NCBI RefSeq assembly: GCF_001279525.1
Contig: NZ_LGDY01000036.1
Span: 62,001 to 126,000, forward strand
DNA length: 64,000 bases
Source of the DNA: Nocardia sp. NRRL S-836
Lineage (GTDB): Bacteria; Actinomycetota; Actinomycetes; Mycobacteriales; Pseudonocardiaceae
Reading direction: 5' to 3'
Positions within the stretch are counted from its first letter, which is position 1; each line of letters begins with the position of its first letter. A model generated the notes under the pieces. The model made no database searches. It was not told the DNA's origin and worked only from the letters and a program-made list of their open reading frames with translations. This document shows, piece after piece, positions 36,814 to 44,957 of this stretch. A program made the position numbers and the translations under genes.

Positions 36814-36978
36814 TCACCAGTGCGTGTCGTCCACGCACATCTGCAGCTTGTCACTCCAGTGGGTGTCCGGCGGGCACTGCACGGCCGCAGCGGCCGTCGA
36901 GGCCGCGAGGACGGCCGCCGCAGGACCGGCGGTGACGGCCACACCGACCACGACCGCGGTGAGCAGGGACTTCAGCAC
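36814..36978 (-). CDS. Small secreted two-cysteine peptide
   Basis: The 54-residue product starts at GTG 36978, with AAGGAG about 7 nt upstream. A lysine and a long Ala/Val hydrophobic stretch form a signal peptide. The short mature end is CPPDTHWSDKLQMCVDDTHW: two cysteines about 13 residues apart and a duplicated DTHW. The cysteines probably form a disulfide loop. I do not recognise a named family; the CPxxxHW...C pattern faintly resembles small chitin-binding-like motifs. It is divergent from the biosynthetic operon that starts at 37167. Confidence 0.65.
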   Translation of the reverse strand: MLKSLLTAVVVGVAVTAGPAAAVLAASTAAAAVQCPPDTHWSDKLQMCVDDTHW

Positions 36979-37166
36979 CGGGATTCTCCTTCCGTCCGTG
37001 CCGCTCTGGCTCGGTGCGACCAGCAGACCCGGTCCCGCCTTCGACGCGCCTTTCCCGCGCTCAAAGCACCCGGCCCGGAACCGATAGCGGGTGGAAAGCG
37101 CATCGACAGCGCTGCTCCGCACCGTTGTCCCCGTACCTGCTGCGGCGACCACGGAGGGCAGCGCAA

Positions 37167-37892
37167 GTGAACTGTTCCCAGGTGGGCTCCAGGCGAAACC
37201 TGGCGCCTGACCCCGTGGACGCCCTGGCCGAGCGGCTCATGGCCGGCGCGGCCGTGACGGGTGCGCTGCGGTCGACGGCCGCGCCGGAGCACCGCACCGC
37301 GGTGCTCACCGCGCTGGCTGCCCGGTACCTGCTCGCACCCGGCGTGGTCACCGCGTCGGTCGTGGGCACGGGCCAGACGGTGCGGACGCAGTTGGAGTCG
37401 TTGACCTGCTACGTACCGGACCTGACCCACGTCGCGGTCCACGTGCTCGACGGCACGCCGCTGGACCGCGACCTGGTGGACGGGCTCCACCGGACCGGCA
37501 TCGGACTCCACGTGGCCGCCACCGCGGCCGAGGCGGTGTTCGGGGCGAACCTCGTGGTCGTCACCTCCGGCGCCGACCTCGACACGTGGCCCACGCACCT
37601 GCCCAGCGGGGCGTTGCTGGTCAACGCCGGCGGCGGCGAGCTGCCCGCGGCGATGACCAGCGCGGTGGACGGCCGGTTCGTCGACGACCTCGCGCTGCTG
37701 AACGAGGCCTGCCCGCACAGCCGCCCCGTCGAGGCGGACCTGCGGCAGGTCGTCACCGGCGAGCGCGCCGGCCGCACCGGTGCGGACCACGTGCTGCTCG
37801 TCGACCTGCTGACCGAACAACGGCAGCACGGACAAACCCAGGAGGAGGACCACGAGTGTCGACAGAGAACGAGGTCAAGCGGTTCATCGTGA
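37167..37892 (+). CDS. Truncated ornithine-cyclodeaminase-like protein
   Basis: The protein has 241 residues from GTG 37167, with GGAGGG 8 nt upstream. It contains the Rossmann half of the ornithine cyclodeaminase/mu-crystallin family: SVVGTGQTVRTQLESL (nucleotide loop), AEAVFGANLVVVTS and PSGALLVNAGGGELP. The usual N-terminal dimerisation and substrate half of about 100 residues is mostly missing, with only about 50 residues before the Rossmann fold. It may be a redox partner, a cyclodeaminase variant or a decayed gene. It opens the biosynthetic operon and overlaps the carrier-protein gene by 37 bases. The role is uncertain. Confidence 0.65.
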   Translation: MNCSQVGSRRNLAPDPVDALAERLMAGAAVTGALRSTAAPEHRTAVLTALAARYLLAPGVVTASVVGTGQTVRTQLESLTCYVPDLTHVAVHVLDGTPLDRDLVDGLHRTGIGLHVAATAAEAVFGANLVVVTSGADLDTWPTHLPSGALLVNAGGGELPAAMTSAVDGRFVDDLALLNEACPHSRPVEADLRQVVTGERAGRTGADHVLLVDLLTEQRQHGQTQEEDHECRQRTRSSGSS

Positions 37893-38107
37893 CCACCTTC
37901 GCCCCGGACGTCACCCCCGACCAGCTCCCGTCCGACTACGACCTGCTGGACAACGGGGTGGTGGACAGCCTGGGCCTGCTCCGCCTCATCGCCTGGGTGG
38001 GCGAGCGCTACCAGATCCCGGTCGAGGAGCGAGACATCTCCCCGGCCCAGTTCAGCTCGGTGGAGGCCATCACGGCCTTCATCGCGGACGCACACACCTA
38101 CGTCTGA
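37856..38107 (+). CDS. Acyl/peptidyl carrier protein (operon 1)
   Basis: This 83-residue carrier protein starts at GTG 37856 behind AGGAGGAGG (37840-37848). The phosphopantetheine attachment Ser38 lies in NGVVDSLGLLRL. A single stand-alone carrier in an operon with a stand-alone adenylation domain (42398) suggests that it carries one activated amino acid. If the pathway is showdomycin-like, the cargo would be glutamine (inference). Confidence 0.9.
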   Translation: MSTENEVKRFIVTTFAPDVTPDQLPSDYDLLDNGVVDSLGLLRLIAWVGERYQIPVEERDISPAQFSSVEAITAFIADAHTYV

Positions 38108-38136
38108 AAGACCGAGGAGAGGGAGGGCTCACGCAC

Positions 38137-38511
38137 ATGATCGTGCGCGACAAGGCCGGCATCGACGGCATCGACTGGGGGAACGGGCTCAGCTACCGGC
38201 TCCTGGTCCAGAAGGACAACATGGGCTTCACGATCGCTCACACCGTCGTGAAGGCGGGGTCGAAGTCCCCGTTGGAGTACCGCAACCACCTCGAGGCCTG
38301 CTACTGCATCGCCGGGCGCGGACAGGTGATCGACGAGGAAGGCACGACCCACGAGATCGAGCCCGGCGTGATGTACGCGCTGGACCGCCACGACCGGCAC
38401 TTCCTGATCGCCTCCCCCGAACAGGACCTGGAGCTGATCAGCGTCTTCAACCCGCCGCTGCGCGGGGACGAGCGGCACAACTTCGACACGGACGAGTTCT
38501 CCCAGTACTGA
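38137..38511 (+). CDS. Orphan ectoine-synthase-like cupin
   Basis: This 124-residue single-domain cupin matches EctC almost end to end: MIVRD start, MGFTIAHT, HLEACYCIAGRG, YALDRHDRH and VFNPPL. The EctC metal ligands are kept: Glu53, Tyr80 and His88. No ectA or ectB is present, so it is not for ectoine. EctC closes a five-carbon amine/amide ring by loss of water and has been reported to cyclise glutamine to an aminopyrroline carboxylate as a side reaction. In this operon it could close glutamine to an aminopyrroline while carrier-bound (inference). A large hairpin follows the gene. Confidence 0.88.
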   Translation: MIVRDKAGIDGIDWGNGLSYRLLVQKDNMGFTIAHTVVKAGSKSPLEYRNHLEACYCIAGRGQVIDEEGTTHEIEPGVMYALDRHDRHFLIASPEQDLELISVFNPPLRGDERHNFDTDEFSQY

Positions 38512-38518
38512 CCGGCGA

Positions 38519-38556
38519 CCGGTGGCGCGGGAGCGCGCCCGCTTCCGCGCCACCGG
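38519..38556 (+). terminator. Intra-operon hairpin
   Basis: A perfect 12-bp stem (CCGGTGGCGCGG / CCGCGCCACCGG) has a 14-nt loop and lies between the cupin and C-glycosynthase genes. It is followed by GAAGGAG and the next start, not by a T-run. It could be a partial terminator, an mRNA-stability element or an attenuator. Confidence 0.55.
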
Positions 38557-38584
38557 CCAACCCCATGACGCGAAGGAGTTCACG

Positions 38585-39523
38585 GTGTCCGCACGCGACG
38601 AGTTCTTCTCGGTGTCCGAGGAGGTCGCCGACGCGCTGGCCGAGGGCCGGCCGGTGGTGGCCCTGGAGTCTTCCGGTGTGGTGCAGGGACTGCCGCACCC
38701 GCTGAACCTCCAGACCGCGCTCGACATGGACAAGGCCATCCGCGCCGAAGGCGCCGTGCCCGCCCGCACCGGCATCGTGTCCGGCCGGCTCGTGGTGGGC
38801 ATGTCCGACGAGCAGGTGGAGCTGTTCGCCACCACGCCGACCGTGCCGAAGGTCGGGGCCCGCGACCTCGGTCCCGTGCTGGCCGGCGGTGGGCACGGCG
38901 GCACGACGGTCTCCGCGGCCCTGGTCGCCGCCGCCCGGGCCGGTATCGAGGTGTTCGCGGTCGCCGGCATCGGCGGTGTCCACTTCGGAGCGCAGCGCAG
39001 CTTCGACATCTCCGCGGACCTGGTGGAGTTCACCCGGCACCGGGTGGCCGTGGTCTGCGCGGGTGCCAAGTCGCTGCTGGACCCCGCGCTCACCCTGGAG
39101 TACCTGGAAACCCAGGGTGTGCCGGTGGTGGGCTACCGCTGCGACGACTTCCCGGCCTACTACAGCGTCTCCAGCGGCGAGCGCAACCCGCGGCGCGTGG
39201 ACGAGCTCGACGAGCTGGCGGCGGCGGTGCGCCTGCACTGGGCGGTGGGCAACACCGGTGGCTTCCTCGTCACCCACCCGATCCACGCCGAGGACGCCCT
39301 GCCCGCGGACGAGGTCTACGCGCTGGTGCGGGAGAAGCAGGCCGAGGCCGAGGCGGCGGGCGTGCAGGGCAAGGACGTGACGCCGGCCATTCTCAGCGCG
39401 GTCGGCAAGGCGACCAGCGGCCGCACCGGCGAGGCCAACCGGTCCGTCCTGCTGTCCACCAGTGCCCTGGCCGCCGAGTTCGCCTCGGCGCTCAAGCGGA
39501 ACCGCCTGGAGGAGCAGGCGTGA
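38585..39523 (+). CDS. PsuG-family C-glycosynthase (pseudouridine-5'-P glycosidase fold)
   Basis: The protein has 312 residues from GTG 38585, with GAAGGAG 7 nt upstream. It has the PsuG/IndA pattern: ALESSGVVQGLPHPLN with Glu28, GIGGVHFGAQRSFDISADL with Asp141, and VVCAGAKSLLDPALTLEYLE with Lys162, the catalytic lysine that forms the ribose imine. The usual His in the first motif is Gln here. Run in the synthetic direction, these enzymes join ribose 5-phosphate to a carbon nucleophile, as AlnA and SdmA do. The next gene encodes a HAD phosphatase overlapping by GTGA, the usual partner. A housekeeping pseudouridine catabolic role is less likely given the operon. Confidence 0.9.
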   Translation: MSARDEFFSVSEEVADALAEGRPVVALESSGVVQGLPHPLNLQTALDMDKAIRAEGAVPARTGIVSGRLVVGMSDEQVELFATTPTVPKVGARDLGPVLAGGGHGGTTVSAALVAAARAGIEVFAVAGIGGVHFGAQRSFDISADLVEFTRHRVAVVCAGAKSLLDPALTLEYLETQGVPVVGYRCDDFPAYYSVSSGERNPRRVDELDELAAAVRLHWAVGNTGGFLVTHPIHAEDALPADEVYALVREKQAEAEAAGVQGKDVTPAILSAVGKATSGRTGEANRSVLLSTSALAAEFASALKRNRLEEQA

Positions 39524-40191
39524 ACACCGCAGTCCTGTTCGACGTCGACGGCACGCTGGTCGACACGCCGGCCGGGATGACGGCGGTGCTGCGCCAGGTG
39601 GTGGCCGAGAACGGCGGCGTGGCGGACGAGGCGCGGCTGCGCGCCACCGTCGGCCGCCCGCTGGTCGCCTCCCTGGCGCTGCTGCTCGGCCTCCCGCCCG
39701 GCCACCCCGGCGCCGAGCGCGCCGCCGACCGGGCCCGTGAGCTGTTCACCGAGGTGGTCATCCCGTCGGCGCGCGAGCTGGTCCTGCCCGGCGTGCCCGA
39801 GCTGCTCGACGGCCTGCGCGTGGACGGCCGGCCCGTCGCCGCGGTCACCAGCAAGGTCCACCGCAGCGCGGTGGAGCTGCTGGAGGCCACCGGCCTGCTG
39901 GCGCACTTCGACGTCCTCGTCTGCCACGGCATGGCCGACCGCGGCAAACCGCACCCGGACCTGGCCCTGCTGGCGGCCGACCGGCTCGGCGTCGCCCCGG
40001 CCGACTGCGTCGTCGTCGGTGACGCGGTCGACGACATGGCCATGGCCCGTGCCGCGGGCATGACCGCCCTGGGCGTGGCCACCGGCGTCGCCACCCCCGA
40101 CGAGCTGCTGGCCGCGGGGGCGAGCGCCGTGCACGCCGACGCGCTCGCGCTCGGCACCGTCCTCCTCCCGCTCGGTACCCCTTCGAGGTGA
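39520..40191 (+). CDS. HAD phosphatase, AlnB-like partner of the C-glycosynthase
   Basis: This 223-residue haloacid-dehalogenase-type phosphatase has FDVDGTLVDTPAG (Asp8 nucleophile, Asp10), AVTSKVH (motif II), Lys in RGKPHPDL (motif III) and VVGDAVDDM (motif IV). It has a cap domain of the beta-phosphoglucomutase type. It is coupled to the PsuG-like gene. In alnumycin biosynthesis the AlnA/AlnB pair makes the C-riboside phosphate and then removes the phosphate; the same step is inferred here. Confidence 0.88.
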   Translation: MNTAVLFDVDGTLVDTPAGMTAVLRQVVAENGGVADEARLRATVGRPLVASLALLLGLPPGHPGAERAADRARELFTEVVIPSARELVLPGVPELLDGLRVDGRPVAAVTSKVHRSAVELLEATGLLAHFDVLVCHGMADRGKPHPDLALLAADRLGVAPADCVVVGDAVDDMAMARAAGMTALGVATGVATPDELLAAGASAVHADALALGTVLLPLGTPSR

Positions 40192-40196
40192 TCACC

Positions 40197-41585
40197 ATGA
40201 CCACTACGGAAGACGCCACGGCACGCGGGCGCACCGCGAACGCGGCACTCGCGATCCTCGCCGTGGCGCAGTTCCTCATCGCACTCGACTACTCCATCGT
40301 CTACATCGCACTGCCCAGCGTCGGCGCGGACCTGGCACTGACCGAGAGCTCCCTGCAGTGGGTGGTCAGCGGCTACGCGGTGTTCTTCGCCGGGTTCCTC
40401 GTCGTCGGCGGCCGGGTGTCGGACCGGTTCGGCCCGCGCCGCCTGTTCGTCGCCGGCACACTGCTGTTCGGCATCGCCTCGCTGGCGGGCGGCCTCGCGC
40501 CAAGCGCGCCGTTGCTCCTGGTCGCCCGCGCCGCCCAGGGCGTCGCGGCCGCGGTGCTCCAGCCCGCGGTCATCGCCCTGATCAACACCTCCTTCCCCGC
40601 CGGACCCGCCCGCAACCGGGCCTTGGGCGTGTGGGGCACGGTCGGCGCGTCCGGGCTGGCCGCGGGGGTGATCATCGGTGGCCTGCTGACCACGGTGTCC
40701 TGGCGGTGGGTGTTCCTGATCAACCTGCCGCTGGCGGCGATCTGCGCGTTCGCCGCGCCGAAGCTCCTGCCCCGCAACGAGGTCGTCACCAGTGACCGCG
40801 GCGGTCTCAACGTGCCCAGCGCCGTCCTGTGCACCGGTGCCGTGCTGTCCGCGGCACTGGCCCTGACGCTGACGGCGAGCGGCAGCTGGACGGATCCGGG
40901 CGTCCTGGCGGCGTTCGGCGCGGCCGCGGTGCTCCTGGCCGTGTTCGTGGTCCAGGAGCGGCGCAGCGAACGCCCGCTGGTCGACCCCGTGCTGCGGCGC
41001 ACCCGCTCGCTGCTGGTCGGCTGTGGCACCACAGCGCTGTACATGGCCAGCGTCGGCAACCAGTTCTTCGTGGTGACGCTGCTCGTGCAGCAGCTGCGCG
41101 GCTACGACCCGCTGGCCGCGGGGCTGGCGTTCCTGCCGATGGCGGTGGCGATCGCGGTGGCGAACTCCGTGGCGGCGCGCATCGTGGCCGCGATCGGGGT
41201 GCGGGCCACGCTCGCACTGGCGTTCGTCGCCGACGCGGCCGGCCTGCTGCTGCTCGCGTTCCAGGCACACGGCGACAGCTACGCCGTGCACCTGCTGCCG
41301 GGGCTGCTGATCACCGGCTTCGCCCACGGCGTGACCTACGTGTCGATGTTCATCGCCGGTACGGCCGACGTCGAGGACCGCAACCAGGGCACCGGAAGTG
41401 CGCTGATGACGACCTCGCAGTACATGGCGGGCGCCCTCGGCGTGGCCGTGCTGGTGCTGGTGCTCGGCCGCGAGCCCGACGCCGGCGCGTTCGCCGCGGC
41501 GTTCGTCACCACCGCCGTGGCGGCTGCGGCAGGCGCGCTGCTGGCCTGGTTCGGGCCGGTCCGGCGCGAAGGGAGCCGGTCGTGA
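40197..41585 (+). CDS. MFS drug exporter, EmrB/DHA2-type, 14 spans
   Basis: The protein has 462 residues from ATG 40197, preceded by GAGGTGA; GTG 40188 is an alternative that overlaps the phosphatase stop. About fourteen hydrophobic segments are present, with the DHA2 signatures LDYSIVYIALPSVG in span 1, GRVSDRFGPRRLF in the loop after span 2 and GVWGTVGASGLAAGVIIGG (motif C) in span 5. It is a proton-driven exporter and probably the self-resistance and export function for the operon product. Confidence 0.9.
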   Translation: MTTTEDATARGRTANAALAILAVAQFLIALDYSIVYIALPSVGADLALTESSLQWVVSGYAVFFAGFLVVGGRVSDRFGPRRLFVAGTLLFGIASLAGGLAPSAPLLLVARAAQGVAAAVLQPAVIALINTSFPAGPARNRALGVWGTVGASGLAAGVIIGGLLTTVSWRWVFLINLPLAAICAFAAPKLLPRNEVVTSDRGGLNVPSAVLCTGAVLSAALALTLTASGSWTDPGVLAAFGAAAVLLAVFVVQERRSERPLVDPVLRRTRSLLVGCGTTALYMASVGNQFFVVTLLVQQLRGYDPLAAGLAFLPMAVAIAVANSVAARIVAAIGVRATLALAFVADAAGLLLLAFQAHGDSYAVHLLPGLLITGFAHGVTYVSMFIAGTADVEDRNQGTGSALMTTSQYMAGALGVAVLVLVLGREPDAGAFAAAFVTTAVAAAAGALLAWFGPVRREGSRS

Positions 41586-42367
41586 GGGCGCAGGCCTGGA
41601 CCGCACGGCTGGGAGTGCTGGTCGTGCACAACGACCCGGTGGTCGAGGCGGAGCTGTGGGCCATGGCGCCGCCGGGCGTCACCGTCCACACGGCCCGCTT
41701 CGAGAGCCCGACCAGCACCGGCGCCGAGTACACCAGCGAGTCCTGGGAACGCATGGTGTCCAGCCCGGACGTGCGGCGCGGCCTGGTGCAGCTCGGCGAG
41801 CTGGGCGTCTCGGCGATCTGCCTGTGCTTCGGGTCGGCCAGCTTCTTCGGCGGCCTGGAGTTCGACACCGGGTTCACCACCGCGGCCGCGGAGCTGACCG
41901 GAGGCACCCCGGTCTACACCGCCGGGCAGGCCATCCGCGCCGCGCTGACCGCGCTCGGCGTGCGCCGTCCCATGGTGCTCGCGCCACCGTGGTTCACCGC
42001 ACCGACGTTCTCCGCCGCGGAGTCCTACCTGACGGCCGCCGGGTTCGAGCCCGCCGCCCTGGTGCCGTTCCGGCTGGGGGAGCGGTGGGACGGCGTCGAG
42101 CGCCACCGGCTCTTCGACCGCGGCGGGCGCTGGGACGTGCACCCCGCCGAGGTGTGCCGCCAGGCCGCGGCGGCCTTCCCGGCGCACGCCGACGGGCTGC
42201 TGCTGCCCGGTAGCGGGTTCCGCTCCTGGGAGGCCGTCGACGAGCTGGAGCGCCGGCTCGGAGTGCCGGTCGTGACCTCCAACCAGGCGTGCCTGTGGCG
42301 ACTGCTCGACCTCACCGGCCTGGACGCGCGGGTGCCCGGTGGCGGACTGCTGACCGCCGGCCGGTGA
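41582..42367 (+). CDS. Maleate cis-trans isomerase / Asp-Glu racemase family protein
   Basis: The protein has 261 residues from GTG 41582 (GTGA overlap with the exporter gene). It has the two-lobed Asp/Glu racemase fold. The first catalytic-cysteine segment is present (Cys82 in AICLCFGSASF). In the second (LLLPGSGFRSWEAVDELE) the usual Cys is replaced by Gly, as in one-cysteine members such as arylmalonate decarboxylase. SNQACLW near the end adds another cysteine. It could act on a maleimide- or maleamate-type product, as a decarboxylase on the pathway or as a detoxifying enzyme (inference). Confidence 0.8.
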   Translation: MRAQAWTARLGVLVVHNDPVVEAELWAMAPPGVTVHTARFESPTSTGAEYTSESWERMVSSPDVRRGLVQLGELGVSAICLCFGSASFFGGLEFDTGFTTAAAELTGGTPVYTAGQAIRAALTALGVRRPMVLAPPWFTAPTFSAAESYLTAAGFEPAALVPFRLGERWDGVERHRLFDRGGRWDVHPAEVCRQAAAAFPAHADGLLLPGSGFRSWEAVDELERRLGVPVVTSNQACLWRLLDLTGLDARVPGGGLLTAGR

Positions 42368-42397
42368 GCCGGCCCGACCTCGACTGGGGAAACCACC

Positions 42398-43798
42398 ATG
42401 CCCACCACATCCTTCGTGACCGCGTTCGCCGCGCAGGTGGACGCCAGACCGCACGCCCCGGCGTTGTCCTGGGACGGGGCCGCGGTGGACTACGCCTCCC
42501 TGGACCGGCTGGCGCGGGAGTCCGCAGCGCTGCTGCACGGCCTCCCGGCCGACGCACCGGTGTGCGTGCCCGCGCACAAGTCGCCGGAGACCATCGCCCT
42601 GCTCATCGCGTGCTTCCGCGAGAACAGGCGGGTGCTGCTGCCCTCCGCGACGCTGGGCGACGACGCCCTGCTGCGGCTGTGCGAGCAGGTCGGCTGCTCG
42701 CACGTGCTCACCCCGCAGGGCGTGCGGACGACCGGCGCCGACGCGGCCTCGCTGCCCGGACCCGGTCTGCTGCTGACCACCTCCGGCTCCACCGGCACGC
42801 CCAAGGTCGTCGTGCTCGCCGAACGGGGCGTGGACGAGTTCCTCGCCTGGGCTGCCCGCACGTTCGGCATGGGCCCCGGCGTCGGGGTGCTCAACTACGC
42901 GCCGCTCAACTTCGACCTGTGCCTGCTGGACCTGTGGGCGGCGCTGGCCGTCGGCGCCCGCACGGACCTGGTCGACCCGGAACGCGCGACCGACGGCGAC
43001 TACCTGGCCGGCCTGTGCGCCCAGTGGGCGCCCGCGGTGGTGCAGGCGGTGCCGTTGTTCTTCCGGCTGGTCACCGCGACCGGGCGGGTGCTCCCGGACG
43101 TGCGGGAGGTCCTGCTCACCGGGGACGCGGCTCCGCCCGCCCTGCTCACCGGCGTCGCGGCCGCGTTCCCCCAGGCCCGGCTGTGGAACGTCTACGGCTG
43201 CACCGAGACCAACGACAGCTTCGTGCACCGCATCGACCCCGCCCGCACGCCGACGCCGATCGGCACCCCGATCGACGGTGTCGAGTTCCGCATCGTCGAC
43301 GACGAGGGCCGCGACTGCGACAGCGGCGAGCTGGTGGTGCGCACCCCGTTCCGCGCCGAGGGCTACCTCGACCCCGCGCTCACCCGCGACCGGTGGAACG
43401 ACGGCTGGTTCCGCACCGGCGACCTGGTCCGCCGCGACGAGACCGGGCTCGTGCACCTCACCGGCCGCAACGACCACCAGGTGAAGGTGCGCGGCGTGCG
43501 CACCAACGTCCAGGAGGTCGAGAACGTCGTGCTCGCCCACCCCGAGGTGGTCGAGGCCGCGGTGGTCCCGCTCCCCGACGAGGAGGCCGGGACCGTGCTG
43601 CACGCGGTGGTCCGCCGCGCGCCGGGCTCGCGGCTCAACGGACTGCACCTGCGGGCGCACTGCGCCGCCGCGCTGCCCAGGACCGCCATCCCCGGCGCGT
43701 TCGAGATCGGCGGCGAGGCGTTGCCCCGCACCTCCACCGGCAAGGTCGACCGCACCGCGCTGCGCGCGCGGCGGACAGCGGTCGCGGAAGGGGTGTGA
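42398..43798 (+). CDS. Stand-alone adenylation domain
   Basis: This 466-residue AMP-forming enzyme has a P-loop TTSGSTGTPKVVVL, WNVYGCTETN (motif A5), GWFRTGDLVR (A7) and the catalytic lysine motif STGKVDR (A10). It activates a carboxylic acid, probably an amino acid, and loads the carrier protein at 37856. NAPLNFDLCLLDL-type A3/A4 positions are visible, but I cannot read the substrate code reliably. Glutamine is the prediction from pathway logic. It has no fused carrier or condensation domain. Confidence 0.88.
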   Translation: MPTTSFVTAFAAQVDARPHAPALSWDGAAVDYASLDRLARESAALLHGLPADAPVCVPAHKSPETIALLIACFRENRRVLLPSATLGDDALLRLCEQVGCSHVLTPQGVRTTGADAASLPGPGLLLTTSGSTGTPKVVVLAERGVDEFLAWAARTFGMGPGVGVLNYAPLNFDLCLLDLWAALAVGARTDLVDPERATDGDYLAGLCAQWAPAVVQAVPLFFRLVTATGRVLPDVREVLLTGDAAPPALLTGVAAAFPQARLWNVYGCTETNDSFVHRIDPARTPTPIGTPIDGVEFRIVDDEGRDCDSGELVVRTPFRAEGYLDPALTRDRWNDGWFRTGDLVRRDETGLVHLTGRNDHQVKVRGVRTNVQEVENVVLAHPEVVEAAVVPLPDEEAGTVLHAVVRRAPGSRLNGLHLRAHCAAALPRTAIPGAFEIGGEALPRTSTGKVDRTALRARRTAVAEGV

Positions 43799-43802
43799 CG
43801 CG

Positions 43803-44942
43803 ATGATCGAGTGGAACGAGGACCAGCGCTCGTTGCGCGCCGCGGTCGAGGAGCTCGGCCCGGTGCTCGGCGAGGGCCACGTCGAGCGCGACGCCGACGG
43901 CGAGTTCGCCGAGGGCGCCTGGAAGGTGCTGCGCGAGACGGGGCTGCTCGGGCTGCCGTTCGACGAGCGGTGGGGCGGTCTCGGCCAGGACCTGCTGACC
44001 ACCATGTACGTGCTGGAGGGCCTCGGTCAGACCTGCCGCGACGGCGGGTTCAGCTTCTCGGTGTCCACGCACATGGTCAGCACCGGCGTGCCGCTGCAGC
44101 GCTTCGGCTCGTCGGCGCTGAAGGACCGCTACCTCACCGGGGTGTGCGACGGCTCGATCATCGGCGCGCACGCCATCACCGAGCCCGAGGGCGGGTCGGA
44201 CGTCATGGCCATGCGCACCTCCGCGGTGCGCGACGGCGACCACTACGTCCTCAACGGCAGCAAGACGTTCATCAGCAACGGGCCGCTGGCCGACGTGATC
44301 GTCGTCTACGCCCGCACCGGCAAGCGCGGCAGCCCCGCCGCCATCACCGCGTTCCTCGTCGACCGCGACACACCCGGTCTGACCGTGGGCAAGCCGGTGG
44401 CCAAGATGGGGCTGCGCACGTCGCCCCTGAGCGAGCTGTACTTCGACGACTGCCGGGTGCCGGCGGCGAACGTCGTCGGCTCGCCCGGTGCGGGGTTCCT
44501 CATCCTCGACCACGTGATGAAGTGGGAGATCCTCTGCTCCTTCATCATCAACGTCGGTGAGATGCAGCACCGGCTGGAGCGCTGCGTGGACTACGCCCGC
44601 ACGCGGGTCCAGTTCGGACAGAAGATCGGGTCGTTCCAGTCGGTGTCGAACCGGGTCGTGGAGATGCGCATCGCGGTGGAGACCGCGCGCAAGTGGCTCT
44701 ACGACACCGCGCTGAAGCTCCAGAACGGCCAGAACGTCACCGCGGACCTGGCCATCGCCAAGCTCCAGGCCAGCGAGGCCAACGTCAGCACGGCCCTGTC
44801 CGCGGTGCAGCTCTTCGGCGGTTACGGCTACACCGCGGAGTACGGGCTGGAGAAGGACCTGCGCAACGCCGTCGCCGGGACGATCTACTCCGGCACCTCG
44901 GACATCCAGCGGCAGCGCATCGCTTCCATGATGGGTTTATGA
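43803..44942 (+). CDS. Acyl-CoA-dehydrogenase-family flavoprotein (operon 1)
   Basis: This 379-residue flavoprotein has the full family length. FAD- and acyl-binding motifs are AHAITEPEGGSDVMAM and TFISNGPLADVIVV, and C-terminal LFGGYGYTAEYGLEKDLRNA. The MCAD-type catalytic Glu (YEGT) is Ser here (IYSGTSDIQR). Glu242 in MKWEILCSF lies where isovaleryl-CoA dehydrogenase has its base. It probably desaturates the carrier-bound aminoacyl group before or after ring closure (inference). It starts 4 bases after the adenylation gene. Confidence 0.9.
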   Translation: MIEWNEDQRSLRAAVEELGPVLGEGHVERDADGEFAEGAWKVLRETGLLGLPFDERWGGLGQDLLTTMYVLEGLGQTCRDGGFSFSVSTHMVSTGVPLQRFGSSALKDRYLTGVCDGSIIGAHAITEPEGGSDVMAMRTSAVRDGDHYVLNGSKTFISNGPLADVIVVYARTGKRGSPAAITAFLVDRDTPGLTVGKPVAKMGLRTSPLSELYFDDCRVPAANVVGSPGAGFLILDHVMKWEILCSFIINVGEMQHRLERCVDYARTRVQFGQKIGSFQSVSNRVVEMRIAVETARKWLYDTALKLQNGQNVTADLAIAKLQASEANVSTALSAVQLFGGYGYTAEYGLEKDLRNAVAGTIYSGTSDIQRQRIASMMGL

Positions 44943-44957
44943 GGAGAGTGACCGAAG

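Noticed and set aside
38137..38511. Ectoine osmolyte biosynthesis
   Set aside because: No ectA, ectB or ectD is near and the gene is embedded in a natural-product operon.
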